DNA of 62,595 nucleotides from Solitalea longa. GTDB lineage: Bacteria > Bacteroidota > Bacteroidia > Sphingobacteriales > Sphingobacteriaceae. The position numbers and the translations under genes are program-made. The stretch is taken from contig NZ_PQVF01000018.1 in assembly GCF_002920915.1 (NCBI RefSeq), positions 1 to 62,595 on the forward strand, given 5' to 3'. The first letter of the stretch is position 1. Every line of letters starts with the position of its first letter. Positions 34,944-44,081 of this stretch are shown here, piece after piece. Under the pieces are notes generated by a model, which saw nothing but the letters and a program-made list of their open reading frames with translations, had not been told where the DNA came from and did no database searches.

Positions 34944-35246
34944 ATGACTTTTGAAGAGTTTTTTGCAAAAAAGAAAATAGATCTGCTAGCATTAAAAGCA
35001 GGCATGCCCTCGCTTTATGATGAATTCAAAAATCATTATGAACAGATGAGCGAAAAAAGCTTTGACCATTCTAAAAAGTTTTGGTTCAATAAATTACGTC
35101 TCGATTTCCCTCTAAAGGAAGAACCTAAAAGTGCTCCGGCTGTATCCAACCCAACAACTGAAACACAAAATAATCCTGCAGAAACATCACAATCCGGTGG
35201 CGGCTATAAGCCTCTTTTTAGAAAAAAAATCAACCCATCAACCTAA
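34944..35246 (+). CDS. small conserved hypothetical protein
   Basis: A 100-residue protein with a folded, helical N-terminal half (MTFEEFFAKKKIDLLALKAG, SLYDEFKNHYEQMSEKSFDHSKKFWFNKLRL) and a disordered Pro/Thr/Asn/Ser-rich tail ending in basic residues. There is no signal peptide. I do not recognise a named family, though small proteins of this kind recur in Bacteroidota. It lies 15 bp before a DUF4281-like gene and so is probably in one operon with two membrane proteins. Confidence 0.7.
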   Translation: MTFEEFFAKKKIDLLALKAGMPSLYDEFKNHYEQMSEKSFDHSKKFWFNKLRLDFPLKEEPKSAPAVSNPTTETQNNPAETSQSGGGYKPLFRKKINPST

Positions 35247-35261
35247 ATAATAATCCATCAA

Positions 35262-35711
35262 ATGAGTTTAACTTCTATATTTTCAATAACAGGTCCGCTT
35301 GCATTAGTTGGCTGGTGTATGCTTATTACAGTTCCAAGATGGAAACAAACCTCTATTTTGGTTTTCAATTTTATTGTAGTATTGTTTGCAATGGCCTATT
35401 TAGGTTTGATTATGGCCAACTTTGGGCATTTTAACCCATTAACTGATTTCTCCTCGTTAGACAGCATTTCAACGTTATTTGAAAACAGGAGTCTACTGTT
35501 AGCCGGCTGGATCCATTATTTAGCGTTCGATTTGATCATCGGTTTGTTGATAACCGAGCATTCGTTAAAAAACAATGGAAACTCACAGCTTTTAGTTCTT
35601 TGCCAATTGCTTACCTTTCTACTAGGACCAATTGGGTTTTTACTATACTATATCTCTGCGATCATAAAACAAAAAACAGCTGCTCCACAAATTATAGAGG
35701 TTAAAGAATGA
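35262..35711 (+). CDS. ABA4-like (DUF4281) membrane protein
   Basis: A 149-residue protein with four TM helices. The pattern of an N-terminal hydrophobic segment, LVGWCMLITVPRWK, then LLAGWIHYLAFDLIIGLLITEHSL and a final FLLGPIGFLLYYI matches the ABA4-like family. In plants ABA4 is needed for neoxanthin synthesis; bacterial members are uncharacterised. Its stop overlaps the next start by 4 nt (ATGA), indicating translational coupling. Confidence 0.75.
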   Translation: MSLTSIFSITGPLALVGWCMLITVPRWKQTSILVFNFIVVLFAMAYLGLIMANFGHFNPLTDFSSLDSISTLFENRSLLLAGWIHYLAFDLIIGLLITEHSLKNNGNSQLLVLCQLLTFLLGPIGFLLYYISAIIKQKTAAPQIIEVKE

Positions 35712-36535
35712 TAATTGTTAAACTTTTTGGTGAAATACAGCATCGCAATAGAACCTTTTTTAAATGGGGCTTATTGTACCTACTGCTTTTTGTATTAGCA
35801 CTGGGCCTTACCTTTTTTGACCATCGCCAACTGATGGGCATTAACATTTGGATCAAACCCAGCAAATTTGCCTTGTCTATTGCCATCTTCTTGTTCACAA
35901 TGGCCTGGTATAACCATTATTTACCACCAGGCAAAACGCTTAACCTCTATACCAAGGTTGCTATAATTGTTTTTCTTGTTGAAATATTGGCCGTTTTCGG
36001 ACAGGCGGCACGAGGAGTAAAATCGCATTTTAACATTAGCACCACAACTGATGCGATGATCTTTCAAACAATGGGTTTGGCGATAACCATTAACACCTTG
36101 TTTGTTTTGATCATTTGCTTTTTATTCTTTATTAAGAAAACCGATTTACCGAAACCCTATTTATGGGGAATACGACTAGGGATGCTTCTTTTTGTTGTGT
36201 TTTCGTTCGAAGGCTTTATAATGGCTCAACAACTGTCGCATACTGTTGGTGGATCTGATGGGACCAAAGGTGTAGCATATCTCAACTGGAGTAAACAATA
36301 TGGTGATTTAAGGGTGGCTCATTTTATTGGGATGCATGCTTTGCAAATTGTGCCCATCACAGGTTGGCTGATAAGTGAGTCGAATGTTGCTATGCTCAAG
36401 AAATTCGGCACTGTACTTATCATACTATTTGCCATGCTATATTTCGCATTTGCCGCCTATTTGTTTTTGCAAGCGCTTCACGGGTACCCTTTACTCAGCT
36501 TTAACAACTTTAGCTTCTTTCTGTTCAGTAGTTAA
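35708..36535 (+). CDS. multi-pass membrane protein of unknown function
   Basis: A 275-residue protein with about seven TM helices. Features are FFDHRQLMGINIWIKPSKFALSIAIFLFTMAWY, a loop with GQAARGVKSHFN, and SKQYGDLRVAHFIGMHALQIVPI containing two His residues inside or near membrane segments. I do not recognise a family with confidence. It is translationally coupled to the ABA4-like gene. Its last 15 codons run antisense into the end of the convergent BrkB/YihY gene (45 bp overlap), so the natural C-terminus may lie near residue 260 and the tail be drifted sequence. Confidence 0.75.
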   Translation: MIIVKLFGEIQHRNRTFFKWGLLYLLLFVLALGLTFFDHRQLMGINIWIKPSKFALSIAIFLFTMAWYNHYLPPGKTLNLYTKVAIIVFLVEILAVFGQAARGVKSHFNISTTTDAMIFQTMGLAITINTLFVLIICFLFFIKKTDLPKPYLWGIRLGMLLFVVFSFEGFIMAQQLSHTVGGSDGTKGVAYLNWSKQYGDLRVAHFIGMHALQIVPITGWLISESNVAMLKKFGTVLIILFAMLYFAFAAYLFLQALHGYPLLSFNNFSFFLFSS

Positions 36536-37453
36536 AACCACTTCCTGCTGTTCTATCCACATTGCATAATCATTTGGCTCAAGGCTTTTACCAAACATTT
36601 GGGCATAAACCTGGGTAAATTCGGCGCCGAAATACAGGATTACAGCCGAATAATAAACCCATAGTAATGTTAAAATTAGCGAGCCGGCAGCTCCGTAAGC
36701 ATTAGAAATTGTATTATTAGCCAGATAAACTCCTATTAAAAACTTACCAACCATAAATAAAAAGGCAGTGACCAGAGCTCCGATCCAAATGTCTTTCCAA
36801 TGTATACGGGCATCAGGTAATACTTTAAAAATGATGGCAAATAAACCGGTGGTAATTATAAAGGTGATGAAGAGATTTGTACCATAGATCATGTACACTT
36901 CTTCTAATGGAAGCAGTTGGGTTAACCGATGAATAAACGTTTCAATAATTCCATTCAGCACAAGCGAGACCATCAGAATGAAACCTAAGCTAACCACCAT
37001 TGAAAACGACAGCAATCGGTTTATAACCACTTTCAACCAACCTCTTTGACCTTTATTGGGCTTTAATTTTAATCCCCATATCTGGTTGATCGAATCTTGA
37101 ATTTCATTAAAAACACCGGTAGCCCCAAAAAACAATGTTACCAAGCCTATCATAGTTGCAATTGAAGCACTTTGAGTAACGGTTACACCTTTTAATGTTG
37201 ACTCGATAAGCATTGCCGGTTTATCTCCAATAACACCCTGTAATTGTTCAAAAACAATCCCTTCCATGGCTTGCTTCCCGTAAAACAGATCACACAGCGA
37301 TATTATTACCAGCAACATGGGTGGCAATGAAAAAATGGTGTAGTAGGCAAGTGAGGCACTTAGTTTCATGATCTTATCTTGCAGAAACTCCGAGATTACC
37401 TGCGCCATTAACCGATAAATATTAATTACTAATTTCCTCAGCATAGTCTTCAA
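36491..37453 (-). CDS. YihY/BrkB family membrane protein
   Basis: A 320-residue inner-membrane protein with six TM helices. KLSASLAYYTIFSLPPMLLVI, then FFGATGVFNEIQDSINQIWGL, RLLSFSMVVSLGFIL, ARIHWKDIWIGALVTAFLF and NAYGAAGSLILTLLWVYYSAVILYFGAEFTQVYA are all family hallmarks. It was formerly misannotated as RNase BN; the true function is unknown and BrkB was linked to serum resistance. The Lys/Glu-rich tail overlaps the convergent membrane gene by 45 bp. Confidence 0.92.
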   Translation of the reverse strand: MKTMLRKLVINIYRLMAQVISEFLQDKIMKLSASLAYYTIFSLPPMLLVIISLCDLFYGKQAMEGIVFEQLQGVIGDKPAMLIESTLKGVTVTQSASIATMIGLVTLFFGATGVFNEIQDSINQIWGLKLKPNKGQRGWLKVVINRLLSFSMVVSLGFILMVSLVLNGIIETFIHRLTQLLPLEEVYMIYGTNLFITFIITTGLFAIIFKVLPDARIHWKDIWIGALVTAFLFMVGKFLIGVYLANNTISNAYGAAGSLILTLLWVYYSAVILYFGAEFTQVYAQMFGKSLEPNDYAMWIEQQEVVLTTEQKEAKVVKAE

Positions 37454-37510
37454 ACCCCACTCTAATTTACCAATCCTAAATTAATCGAATTAAAAACATC
37501 GATTAAACTT

Positions 37511-37882
37511 CTACCATTTCTTAAACGCAAAAAACACTGCCAAAATGATAAGAACAAAGGCTACAAAGTGATTCCAGGCAATTTTTTCGGTTTTAAACAA
37601 TAAGGTGGTAAACAACAAAAACACGGTTATTGATACTGCTTCCTGAATTACTTTTAACTGCAAAAGGTTAAAAGGGCCTCCGTTTTCTTTAAACCCAATT
37701 TTATTTGCCGGTACCTGAAACATGTATTCAAACAAGGCAATTCCCCAGCTAATGAGAATAATGGCTACCAAACCGAGGTTTTTACTCCACTCCATCTCTT
37801 TAAACTTCAAATGCCCATACCATGCAAACGTCATAAATATATTTGAAATAGTAAGCAGTCCTACTGTTTGTAATTCCTTCAT
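37511..37882 (-). CDS. DMT-family small membrane protein (DUF486)
   Basis: A 123-residue protein with four TM helices. The signature ISNIFMTFAWYGHLKF, then SWGIALFEYMFQVPANKIGF and FNLLQLKVIQEAVSITVF, identifies the DUF486 family within the drug/metabolite transporter clan. The transported substrate is unknown. It starts 9 bp after the DUF5686 gene's stop and is probably co-transcribed with it. Confidence 0.9.
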   Translation of the reverse strand: MKELQTVGLLTISNIFMTFAWYGHLKFKEMEWSKNLGLVAIILISWGIALFEYMFQVPANKIGFKENGGPFNLLQLKVIQEAVSITVFLLFTTLLFKTEKIAWNHFVAFVLIILAVFFAFKKW

Positions 37883-37891
37883 GCAATAATG

Positions 37892-40351
37892 TTAAAATGA
37901 GGTTGATAAACGAAATGCCGATTGATAGCTTTTGCCATCCATCCACGAAAAGCCAAATTCCGCCCTGAACAATAACCGTTGCAGTCCAAGATATAGCTCA
38001 GTATGGCTATTGAGTTTTTCGGTTTGAAGATAGTTGGCTCCAACTATTTCTTCCAGGCGAAGCTTTCGAAGCAATGGTATTTTGTTCATGAAAAATCCGG
38101 AGAAATTATGCTCAGCATGTCCTTCCAGGTAATAGTCCTGTGTTGAATATCCATAGTAATCCAAAAACCGGAACACACTACTGCTGCTGCCTTCATAAAA
38201 AGTCACCCTGTTACCTTTAAATTGCATATAGTCCATAAACCAGGCAGAAGTGCTACTTAAAAACTTACCTGCTCCAACACTATAGGCCACATTTCCTAAC
38301 AATCCAAGTCGTATTCCAGAATCATACAATCGGGCGCTCACCATATGATAATCAACATCCGAATTTAAAACCGGCAACCCCCCGCGGTAGTTCAAAGCAA
38401 GTTTAGGCCACTTGCTGCCGACATAGAATTTACCGTCGGGACGAGTGACATATTCGGAACCAAATGTAATAATGGTTCCCAGAGTTACTGTCAGCGCCTG
38501 ATTTTTAACAAAAGCCGGATCATTGTTCAAGCCATAGTAAGGGTTATTAGCCGTAAACTCGTGCTCAGGCTCGGGCTTAAATGAATAAAAGTTTGAATTG
38601 ACCAAAGGTAAGCGCTTGGCATAATCCACAATAGCATTAAACTGAACGCCGTTGGCCAGTTCGCGGCTAAACGAAGCGGTTACAAACTGACGTTCGTATA
38701 GCTTCATGTAGTTTGAGGCATAAACCAAGGTATTATAGGTATTGAACAATGGGGTCATAGAACCCTGGTTGTTGAAATCAACCACTTCGGTACCTATCTT
38801 TAATGAAACCGAACCCGACTTCACCGGATCAAAGTGATAATAAGCCTGAACATTTCCATTGAAATGCTGATTGCTAAATCCATAACGAATCTCAGGAATA
38901 ATGCTATAGTTTTGACGACTTTCATAATTCTTCCTGAACGAACCACGTAACGTAAGATTAACCCCTTCAACCGTGTTAAATTGAAGGTTATCGAGAAGAA
39001 TTGGCGAAAACTGCCAGGTTTGTTTTTTATACCGTTGCCGGTATGTATAGCCGCCTAAAACCAAGGATAACGGTTTAAGCTTATTGCTTTTGCGATCAAT
39101 TGAATCAAGGTAAACGGGCGACTTCCGTAGGGTTTCGATGCTGTCTTTACGTATATAATCTGTTTTTTCTTCGGAAGTTAAAGGCACCGGCCGGGCTTGT
39201 GCCCAGTACAGTGAATCCTTTTTATTCGATTCCTTAGTCACCTTTAATACTTCTCCAGTAAAGAAATTCTTTGGAAACTTAGGATTAATATCATAGTTCT
39301 TATAAACCCCTATATAATCGCCGGCAAACTTAAAGCCCAGAAAACTTCCATTAAAACTAAACTTTTGCGAAGCCAGCATCCACACTTTATTGTTGGCTGG
39401 GTAATACTGCTGACTAATGGTCAGGCTATCCAATACCCTTATCTGCGCATCTTGTGTCAGCAAAACATCCGCACTATACAATCGCCACGAGTTTTCAATA
39501 ATATAAATAAAGCCCCTGAAAACGGGATCATTCTTCCGGCGGGGAATCAATTCGATTTTATTTATCAATAGATCACCTACAGTAGTAGTACCCGTTAAAC
39601 GATAACGATAATAAAACAAGGCATTCTCTGATATTGGCGAAACCAACCCGCGTGGGCTCAATTGATCAAGATTCACCAGGTTTTCGTAAAGATTAATCAT
39701 CAGATCTGATGATTGATTAAAACTGAACCCGTTACTCCGTCCGCTGACTTTGGAAGAGATCATTTCTTCGCGGATCTTGTCGGGAGACTGGAAATTAAAT
39801 TTAGATTCGGACTCCGACAGGTAGAGAATTCCTCTTCGGTTCGAATCCAGACCCATTTCTTTGCCAATTTGATCCACATCCACCCCCAAAAACTTTTTAG
39901 GTGCACCATTCAGGCGTTGCAATCCCTTAATATAAACATCGCAAGAATAGCCGTTTACCTCATTCAAATGAGCTTTACGCTTCTTAATTGCATTTCTGAT
40001 CACTTCGTAGGCAGGATCTTCAGCATTAGCACTTACTTTAACTTCATTTAAAGAAAAAACTTCTTGTTCCAGCTGCACATTAAGCTCAATTGATGCAGAG
40101 CTTATTGTAACCTGCCTGACAATTTGCTTAAAACCAATAGATTTAAATAAGATTTTATAGGATCCGGCTTCTACTTTTAAGGAATAAAAACCCTCTGCAT
40201 TAGCCGTTGTGCCAATTGTAGTGTTTTCGAGGTAAACATTGGCAAACGAAACCGGCTTTCCGTTTACATCTGTAACTTTTCCTGAAATGGTAGCTGCTAA
40301 AAGTGTTTTAGAAAGAACAATCAGCAAAAGTGAGACTAGAGATCTTAACAT
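37892..40351 (-). CDS. DUF5686 outer-membrane protein with CarboxypepD_reg-like domain
   Basis: An 819-residue exported protein. The signal peptide (1-19) is followed by a carboxypeptidase-regulatory-like domain (about 20-105: ISGKVTDVNGKPVSFANVYL, GFYSLKVEAGSYKILFKSIGF). The DUF5686 body follows, starting at AEDPAYEVIRNAIKKRKAHLNEV. The C-terminal third has alternating beta strands like an outer-membrane barrel and ends SAFRLSTSF with a terminal Phe. Function is unknown; the architecture suggests a TonB-receptor-like barrel without a plug. Confidence 0.88.
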   Translation of the reverse strand: MLRSLVSLLLIVLSKTLLAATISGKVTDVNGKPVSFANVYLENTTIGTTANAEGFYSLKVEAGSYKILFKSIGFKQIVRQVTISSASIELNVQLEQEVFSLNEVKVSANAEDPAYEVIRNAIKKRKAHLNEVNGYSCDVYIKGLQRLNGAPKKFLGVDVDQIGKEMGLDSNRRGILYLSESESKFNFQSPDKIREEMISSKVSGRSNGFSFNQSSDLMINLYENLVNLDQLSPRGLVSPISENALFYYRYRLTGTTTVGDLLINKIELIPRRKNDPVFRGFIYIIENSWRLYSADVLLTQDAQIRVLDSLTISQQYYPANNKVWMLASQKFSFNGSFLGFKFAGDYIGVYKNYDINPKFPKNFFTGEVLKVTKESNKKDSLYWAQARPVPLTSEEKTDYIRKDSIETLRKSPVYLDSIDRKSNKLKPLSLVLGGYTYRQRYKKQTWQFSPILLDNLQFNTVEGVNLTLRGSFRKNYESRQNYSIIPEIRYGFSNQHFNGNVQAYYHFDPVKSGSVSLKIGTEVVDFNNQGSMTPLFNTYNTLVYASNYMKLYERQFVTASFSRELANGVQFNAIVDYAKRLPLVNSNFYSFKPEPEHEFTANNPYYGLNNDPAFVKNQALTVTLGTIITFGSEYVTRPDGKFYVGSKWPKLALNYRGGLPVLNSDVDYHMVSARLYDSGIRLGLLGNVAYSVGAGKFLSSTSAWFMDYMQFKGNRVTFYEGSSSSVFRFLDYYGYSTQDYYLEGHAEHNFSGFFMNKIPLLRKLRLEEIVGANYLQTEKLNSHTELYLGLQRLLFRAEFGFSWMDGKSYQSAFRLSTSF

Positions 40352-40434
40352 ATCTTTTTAGAATGCGCGCAAAATACAAATTTTCCTGTAGGCGTGTAAT
40401 CATAAAAGAACGCTCGTTTGCAGTGTTTATTTCT

Positions 40435-40442
40435 TACTTTTG
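40435..40442 (+). promoter_or_regulatory. -7 box of the kbl promoter
   Basis: TACTTTTG matches TAnnTTTG and lies 32 nt before the ATG at 40475. A TTTG at 40417-40420 is only 14 nt upstream, closer than the usual 19-20, so the -33 assignment is uncertain. Confidence 0.4.
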
Positions 40443-40474
40443 CGCCACCACAAAACAATAAACGCTTACGATTT

Positions 40475-41665
40475 ATGTACGAAACACTTAAACCAGTATT
40501 AGAGGCTGAACTACAAGGCATTGAAGCAGCCGGATTATATAAAAGAGAGCGCATTATTACCACTCCACAAGGTGCCGACATTGCTGTTGCCGGAGGAAAA
40601 GAAGTAATTAATTTCTGCGCTAATAATTACCTCGGATTATCATCACACCCTAAAGTTATTGCTGCCGCAAAAGAAGCAATTGATACACATGGTTATGGCA
40701 TGTCAAGTGTGCGTTTTATTTGCGGAACACAGGACATCCACAAAGAACTGGAAAAAAAGATCTCTGAATTTTTAGGCACTGAAGACACCATTTTATATGC
40801 AGCAGCTTTTGATGCAAACGGAGGTGTTTTTGAGCCTTTATTTAATGAGCAAGATGCTATTATTTCAGACGAGCTGAACCATGCTTCGATCATTGACGGT
40901 GTTCGCTTGTGTAAAGCCGCTCGTTTCCGTTATAAACACAATGACATGGTTGATCTTGAAGAACAATTAAAGGCTTCACAGGATAAACGCCACCGTATAA
41001 TTGTTACCGATGGTTCTTTCTCAATGGATGGAACAATTGCCCAATTAGATAAAATCGCTGATTTGGCTGACAAATATAAAGCCTTAATCATGGTTGATGA
41101 ATGTCACTCATCAGGCTTTTTAGGCAAAACCGGTCGTGGCACACACGAGCATTGCGGTGTAATGGGCCGTATCGATATTATCACCGGTACCTTAGGAAAA
41201 GCTTTAGGTGGCGCATCAGGAGGTTTTACATCGGGCCGTAAAGAGATCATCGACATGTTGCGTCAACGTTCTCGCCCTTATTTATTCTCTAATACAGTTG
41301 CACCAAGTATTGTTGGAGCTTCAATTGCAGTTTTAGATATGTTGAGCGAAACCACAGAACTGCGTGATAAATTAGAATTCAACACTAAATACTTCCGTGA
41401 GAAGATGACTGCTGCCGGATTTGATATCAAACCAGGTGTACATCCAATTGTTCCGGTAATGCTATATGATGCTCCTTTAGCTCAAAAATTTGCTGAAAAG
41501 ATGCTGGAAGAAGGTATTTATGTAATTGGTTTCTATTATCCGGTAGTTCCACAAGGCAAGGCTCGTATCCGCGTTCAAATTTCGGCAGGCCATGATATTG
41601 AACACTTAGACAAAGCAATTGCTGCATTTACCAAAGTGGGTAAAGAGCTGGAAGTGATTAAATAA
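40475..41665 (+). CDS. kbl: glycine C-acetyltransferase (2-amino-3-ketobutyrate CoA ligase)
   Basis: A 396-residue PLP enzyme, the usual length. It has [64 protein letters not shown] and the PLP-binding Lys in [13 protein letters not shown] (about residue 242). [13 protein letters not shown] is also typical. It cleaves 2-amino-3-ketobutyrate with CoA to glycine and acetyl-CoA, completing threonine breakdown begun by Tdh. The start at 40475 (MYETLKP) is the family start; an in-frame upstream ATG would add 19 residues and overlap the promoter. It is divergent from the DUF5686 gene. Confidence 0.95.
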   Translation: MYETLKPVLEAELQGIEAAGLYKRERIITTPQGADIAVAGGKEVINFCANNYLGLSSHPKVIAAAKEAIDTHGYGMSSVRFICGTQDIHKELEKKISEFLGTEDTILYAAAFDANGGVFEPLFNEQDAIISDELNHASIIDGVRLCKAARFRYKHNDMVDLEEQLKASQDKRHRIIVTDGSFSMDGTIAQLDKIADLADKYKALIMVDECHSSGFLGKTGRGTHEHCGVMGRIDIITGTLGKALGGASGGFTSGRKEIIDMLRQRSRPYLFSNTVAPSIVGASIAVLDMLSETTELRDKLEFNTKYFREKMTAAGFDIKPGVHPIVPVMLYDAPLAQKFAEKMLEEGIYVIGFYYPVVPQGKARIRVQISAGHDIEHLDKAIAAFTKVGKELEVIK

Positions 41666-41679
41666 TGACAGAAGGTTGG

Positions 41680-41753
41680 AATGAGAGAATGAAAGAATGT
41701 TTATTTTTGACATCGTTTATTCTCTCATTCTATCAGTCATTCATTCTCTCATT
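41680..41753. repeat. intergenic inverted repeat with GAATGAGAGAAT words
   Basis: AATGAGAGAATGAA (41680-41693) and TTCATTCTCTCATT (41740-41753) are perfect 14-bp inverted copies. An extra internal copy TATTCTCTCATTC lies at about 41719-41731. There is no T-tract. It fills the gap between kbl and the MBL-fold gene. Confidence 0.75.
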
Positions 41754-41764
41754 AACATTAATAC

Positions 41765-42529
41765 ATGAAAATATTCCCCCTTTACGAAGGTTCCTTCTCT
41801 GTTGACTCCAGCAAAAAATTTATTCCTTTTAATCCAGAAACTGATAATCCTAAGGATCGTCCGGGATCACTATTTATTTACGTTCAGCCTTTTCTGGTAC
41901 AAACCAAAAATGAATTGTTATTAATAGATGCCGGATTAGGAGTTCGGGAGGCCAATGGAGAACTGCAATTGTACAATAACATTCGTAAGGCAGGATTCGA
42001 ACCCGATGATATTACGAAGGTTTTAATGAGCCATTTGCATTACGATCACTCTGGAGGCATGATGTATGAAGAAGATGGCAACTGGAAGCTGAGCTTTCCA
42101 CATGCCGATTATTTTGTACAAAGAGGTGAGATGGAAACCGGTTTGGTTAAGCAATCTAAATCATATAAAGCCCCTGTTTTAGAACACTTATGGCGGACGC
42201 CGAACCTTCATTTGATTGAAGGAACCGGAAAAATAAATGATGAAATAAGTTTTGAGATAACCGGAGGACATTGTGAGTTTCACCAGGTTTACCTGATCGA
42301 ATCAGAAGGTGAAAAAGTTTTCTTTGGAGGAGATATTTTACCGGAACCAGAACAATTACTCCGTAAGTTCATTGCTAAATATGATTTTGACGGACGAAAA
42401 GCAATGGAACTGCGCGAGTATTATGGCAAACTAGCCGCTGAAAATGATTGGACCTGTTTGTTCTATCATGCAAAAAGCAAAGCTACAGGCAAAGTTAAAT
42501 ATGAAGACGGAGCATTTTCAGTGATATAA
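41765..42529 (+). CDS. metallo-beta-lactamase-fold hydrolase
   Basis: A 254-residue cytosolic MBL-fold protein. The metal motif SHLHYDHSGG (about residue 93) is complete; further ligands are in ITGGHCEFHQ (about 170), FGGDILPE (about 190) and the final FYHAKSK. It is of the AHL-lactonase/quorum-quenching-like general subgroup in length, but substrate cannot be told. It lies downstream of kbl on the same strand, separated by a palindromic repeat. Confidence 0.85.
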   Translation: MKIFPLYEGSFSVDSSKKFIPFNPETDNPKDRPGSLFIYVQPFLVQTKNELLLIDAGLGVREANGELQLYNNIRKAGFEPDDITKVLMSHLHYDHSGGMMYEEDGNWKLSFPHADYFVQRGEMETGLVKQSKSYKAPVLEHLWRTPNLHLIEGTGKINDEISFEITGGHCEFHQVYLIESEGEKVFFGGDILPEPEQLLRKFIAKYDFDGRKAMELREYYGKLAAENDWTCLFYHAKSKATGKVKYEDGAFSVI

Positions 42530-42531
42530 TT

Positions 42532-42588
42532 AGACCATAGTCCATAGTCAATACTTTTAAACCTGACTATTACTATGGACTATAGTCT
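42532..42588. repeat. intergenic inverted repeat with CTATGGACTAT core
   Basis: AGACCATAGTCCATAGT (42532-42548) pairs with ACTATGGACTATAGTCT (42572-42588) with one mismatch. It lies between two convergent genes. The CTATGGACTAT core recurs at 57894-57904 between another convergent pair, so it may be a small interspersed palindromic element. There is no T-tract. Confidence 0.75.
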
Positions 42589-42603
42589 ATAAACTATTAA
42601 CAG

Positions 42604-43284
42604 TTAGTTCTTTCCAGCGCCTCCCATCATTCCACTATCCATTAGTTGATAACCCTCAGTGCTAAATATATCAGCCGGCACATCTCCTTTTTTTATGTCT
42701 TTGATCAACATGGTAGTTTTAGTGCCTTTTTTCTTATCTGTAACTAAGGTTTCTAAAGAAGGTCCTTTGAAATATTTAGCATACTTGCTAAAGTTGCGTG
42801 TTGGCCCTCCTCCTTTCGGGCCTCCCATATTGGCAAACATCGATTGTAGGTTAAAAGCCATATCCTGAGCTACCCACATATCAATCAATGAGTCCTCTGT
42901 TTCAACGATTACCTTCTTACATGGATGACCATCAATCGCTTTAGTTTCTTTGGTTTCGGTTATTTTGGGCTCTGCCTTATCCTTCATCATTTCTTCCAGA
43001 TCCTTTGCTTTCCCTTTAAAGCCCATTTTATTGCCATTCATATCCATAAGCGTATATGTCTCTTTTGTTTTGGCATCAAAAATAATCCGCACTTTTCCGC
43101 CTTTCATTTGCTCCGGGGCCATAGTCATTGCCCAAGCCTGATCTTTATAATAACACAGCATTTCAACAGGTTGCATCACTTCATCTCCACTGATGAGCAT
43201 CTTAAAACTTCCCACAAAATCCTGTGCTTTGGCCATACCGTTAACCAACAATACAACCATGGCTAGTAAAAACATTCTTTTCAT
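42604..43284 (-). CDS. secreted DUF4412 protein
   Basis: A 226-residue exported protein. The signal peptide (1-20, ending GMAKAQ) is followed by a beta-rich DUF4412 domain with MLCYYKDQAWAMTM, FDAKTKETYTLMDMNGNK, a Lys/Glu-rich helix, and AIDGHPCKKVIVETEDSLIDMWVAQD. DUF4412 proteins are LolA-fold-like periplasmic proteins without known function. A Gly-rich tail ends GMMGGAGKN. Confidence 0.85.
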   Translation of the reverse strand: MKRMFLLAMVVLLVNGMAKAQDFVGSFKMLISGDEVMQPVEMLCYYKDQAWAMTMAPEQMKGGKVRIIFDAKTKETYTLMDMNGNKMGFKGKAKDLEEMMKDKAEPKITETKETKAIDGHPCKKVIVETEDSLIDMWVAQDMAFNLQSMFANMGGPKGGGPTRNFSKYAKYFKGPSLETLVTDKKKGTKTTMLIKDIKKGDVPADIFSTEGYQLMDSGMMGGAGKN

Positions 43285-43362
43285 ATGATAAAATATTAGA
43301 CAACCTTAAGTTAATAAGATTATGCTGATTATTTAGATGAACAAATATTTTATGATATAAGC

Positions 43363-43392
43363 AAAAAAAGCGTCCCGAAACGGGACGCTTTT
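43363..43392 (-). terminator. intrinsic terminator of the first YceI gene
   Basis: On the minus strand AAAAGCGTCCCG / CGGGACGCTTTT (43392-43381, 43377-43366) with a 3-nt loop, followed by a T-tract to 43363. Confidence 0.92.
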
Positions 43393-43417
43393 GCGCTTTG
43401 TTTAATTGATTAATACC

Positions 43418-44014
43418 TTATTTAGCCGCAACCAAAGAGATCTTTAAGTTAAAGTTATCGCTGATTGCTTTATCGCCTAAGTTAAAGAAGCTAGCCGAAC
43501 CAAATTTAATATCAAAATCAGTACGGTTAATAGTTACATCAGCTGCTGCTACCACACTACTTTTCACTTGTTTTACAGTAGCCTGGAATGTGATAGGTTT
43601 AGTAATACCTTTAATGGTAAGGTTACCGTTAATTTCATATTTATCACCACCTAAAGATTTAGAACCTAGGATATCAATTTTCGCAGTAGCGAATTTATCT
43701 GTACCAAAGAAATCATCTGCTTTTAAGTGACCAACTAATTTAGCATTGTAATCAGCATTAGTAATATCGGTACAAGTGATTGAATTCATATCAACTACGA
43801 AAGATCCACCAGTTACTGATTTACCATCGAACTGAATATTACCATTAGCAAATTTAATGTTACCGGTATGCTCACCAGTTACTTTTTTACCGTTCCAAAC
43901 AATTGTGCTTTTTGATGCATCAACATTATAAGTTTCTGCTTTTTTCTCTGGGGCTTTAAATGCAAATAAAACAGTTGCTGCTACTATTGCTAATACTGAA
44001 GTTAACTTTTTCAT
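43418..44014 (-). CDS. YceI-family periplasmic lipocalin-like protein (paralogue 1)
   Basis: A 198-residue exported protein. The signal peptide (1-19) precedes a complete YceI beta-barrel: YNVDASKSTIVWNGKKVTGEHTG, FVVDMNSITCTDI, HLKADDFFGTDKFATAKIDI, INGNLTIKGITKPITF, and the C-terminal RTDFDIKFGS with FNLKISLVA. YceI proteins bind polyisoprenoid ligands and are often stress-induced. It is monocistronic, with an operator-rich promoter and a strong terminator. The neighbouring gene is a paralogue. Confidence 0.93.
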   Translation of the reverse strand: MKKLTSVLAIVAATVLFAFKAPEKKAETYNVDASKSTIVWNGKKVTGEHTGNIKFANGNIQFDGKSVTGGSFVVDMNSITCTDITNADYNAKLVGHLKADDFFGTDKFATAKIDILGSKSLGGDKYEINGNLTIKGITKPITFQATVKQVKSSVVAAADVTINRTDFDIKFGSASFFNLGDKAISDNFNLKISLVAAK

Positions 44015-44046
44015 ATTGGGTTATTATTATTTCTAATTTGATAATA

Positions 44047-44081
44047 CAAATATATGTTTAAACATCATTTGTTTCAACAAA
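44047..44081 (-). promoter_or_regulatory. YceI promoter overlapped by nested palindromes
   Basis: Minus strand: TTG (44077-44075), 20 nt, TATATTTG (44054-44047), a consensus promoter about 33 nt from the ATG at 44014. The spacer contains the perfect 12-bp palindrome ATGTTTAAACAT (44054-44065), and the -33 region is covered by TTTGTT-TC-AACAAA (44068-44081). ATATGTTT and AAACATAT (44052-44059, 44079-44086) are also inverted. The placement is that expected of a repressor operator. Confidence 0.6.

Noticed and set aside
39713-40051. Plus-strand open frame of 112 codons opposite the DUF5686 gene
   Set aside because: Shadow of the sense frame, without signal or domain.
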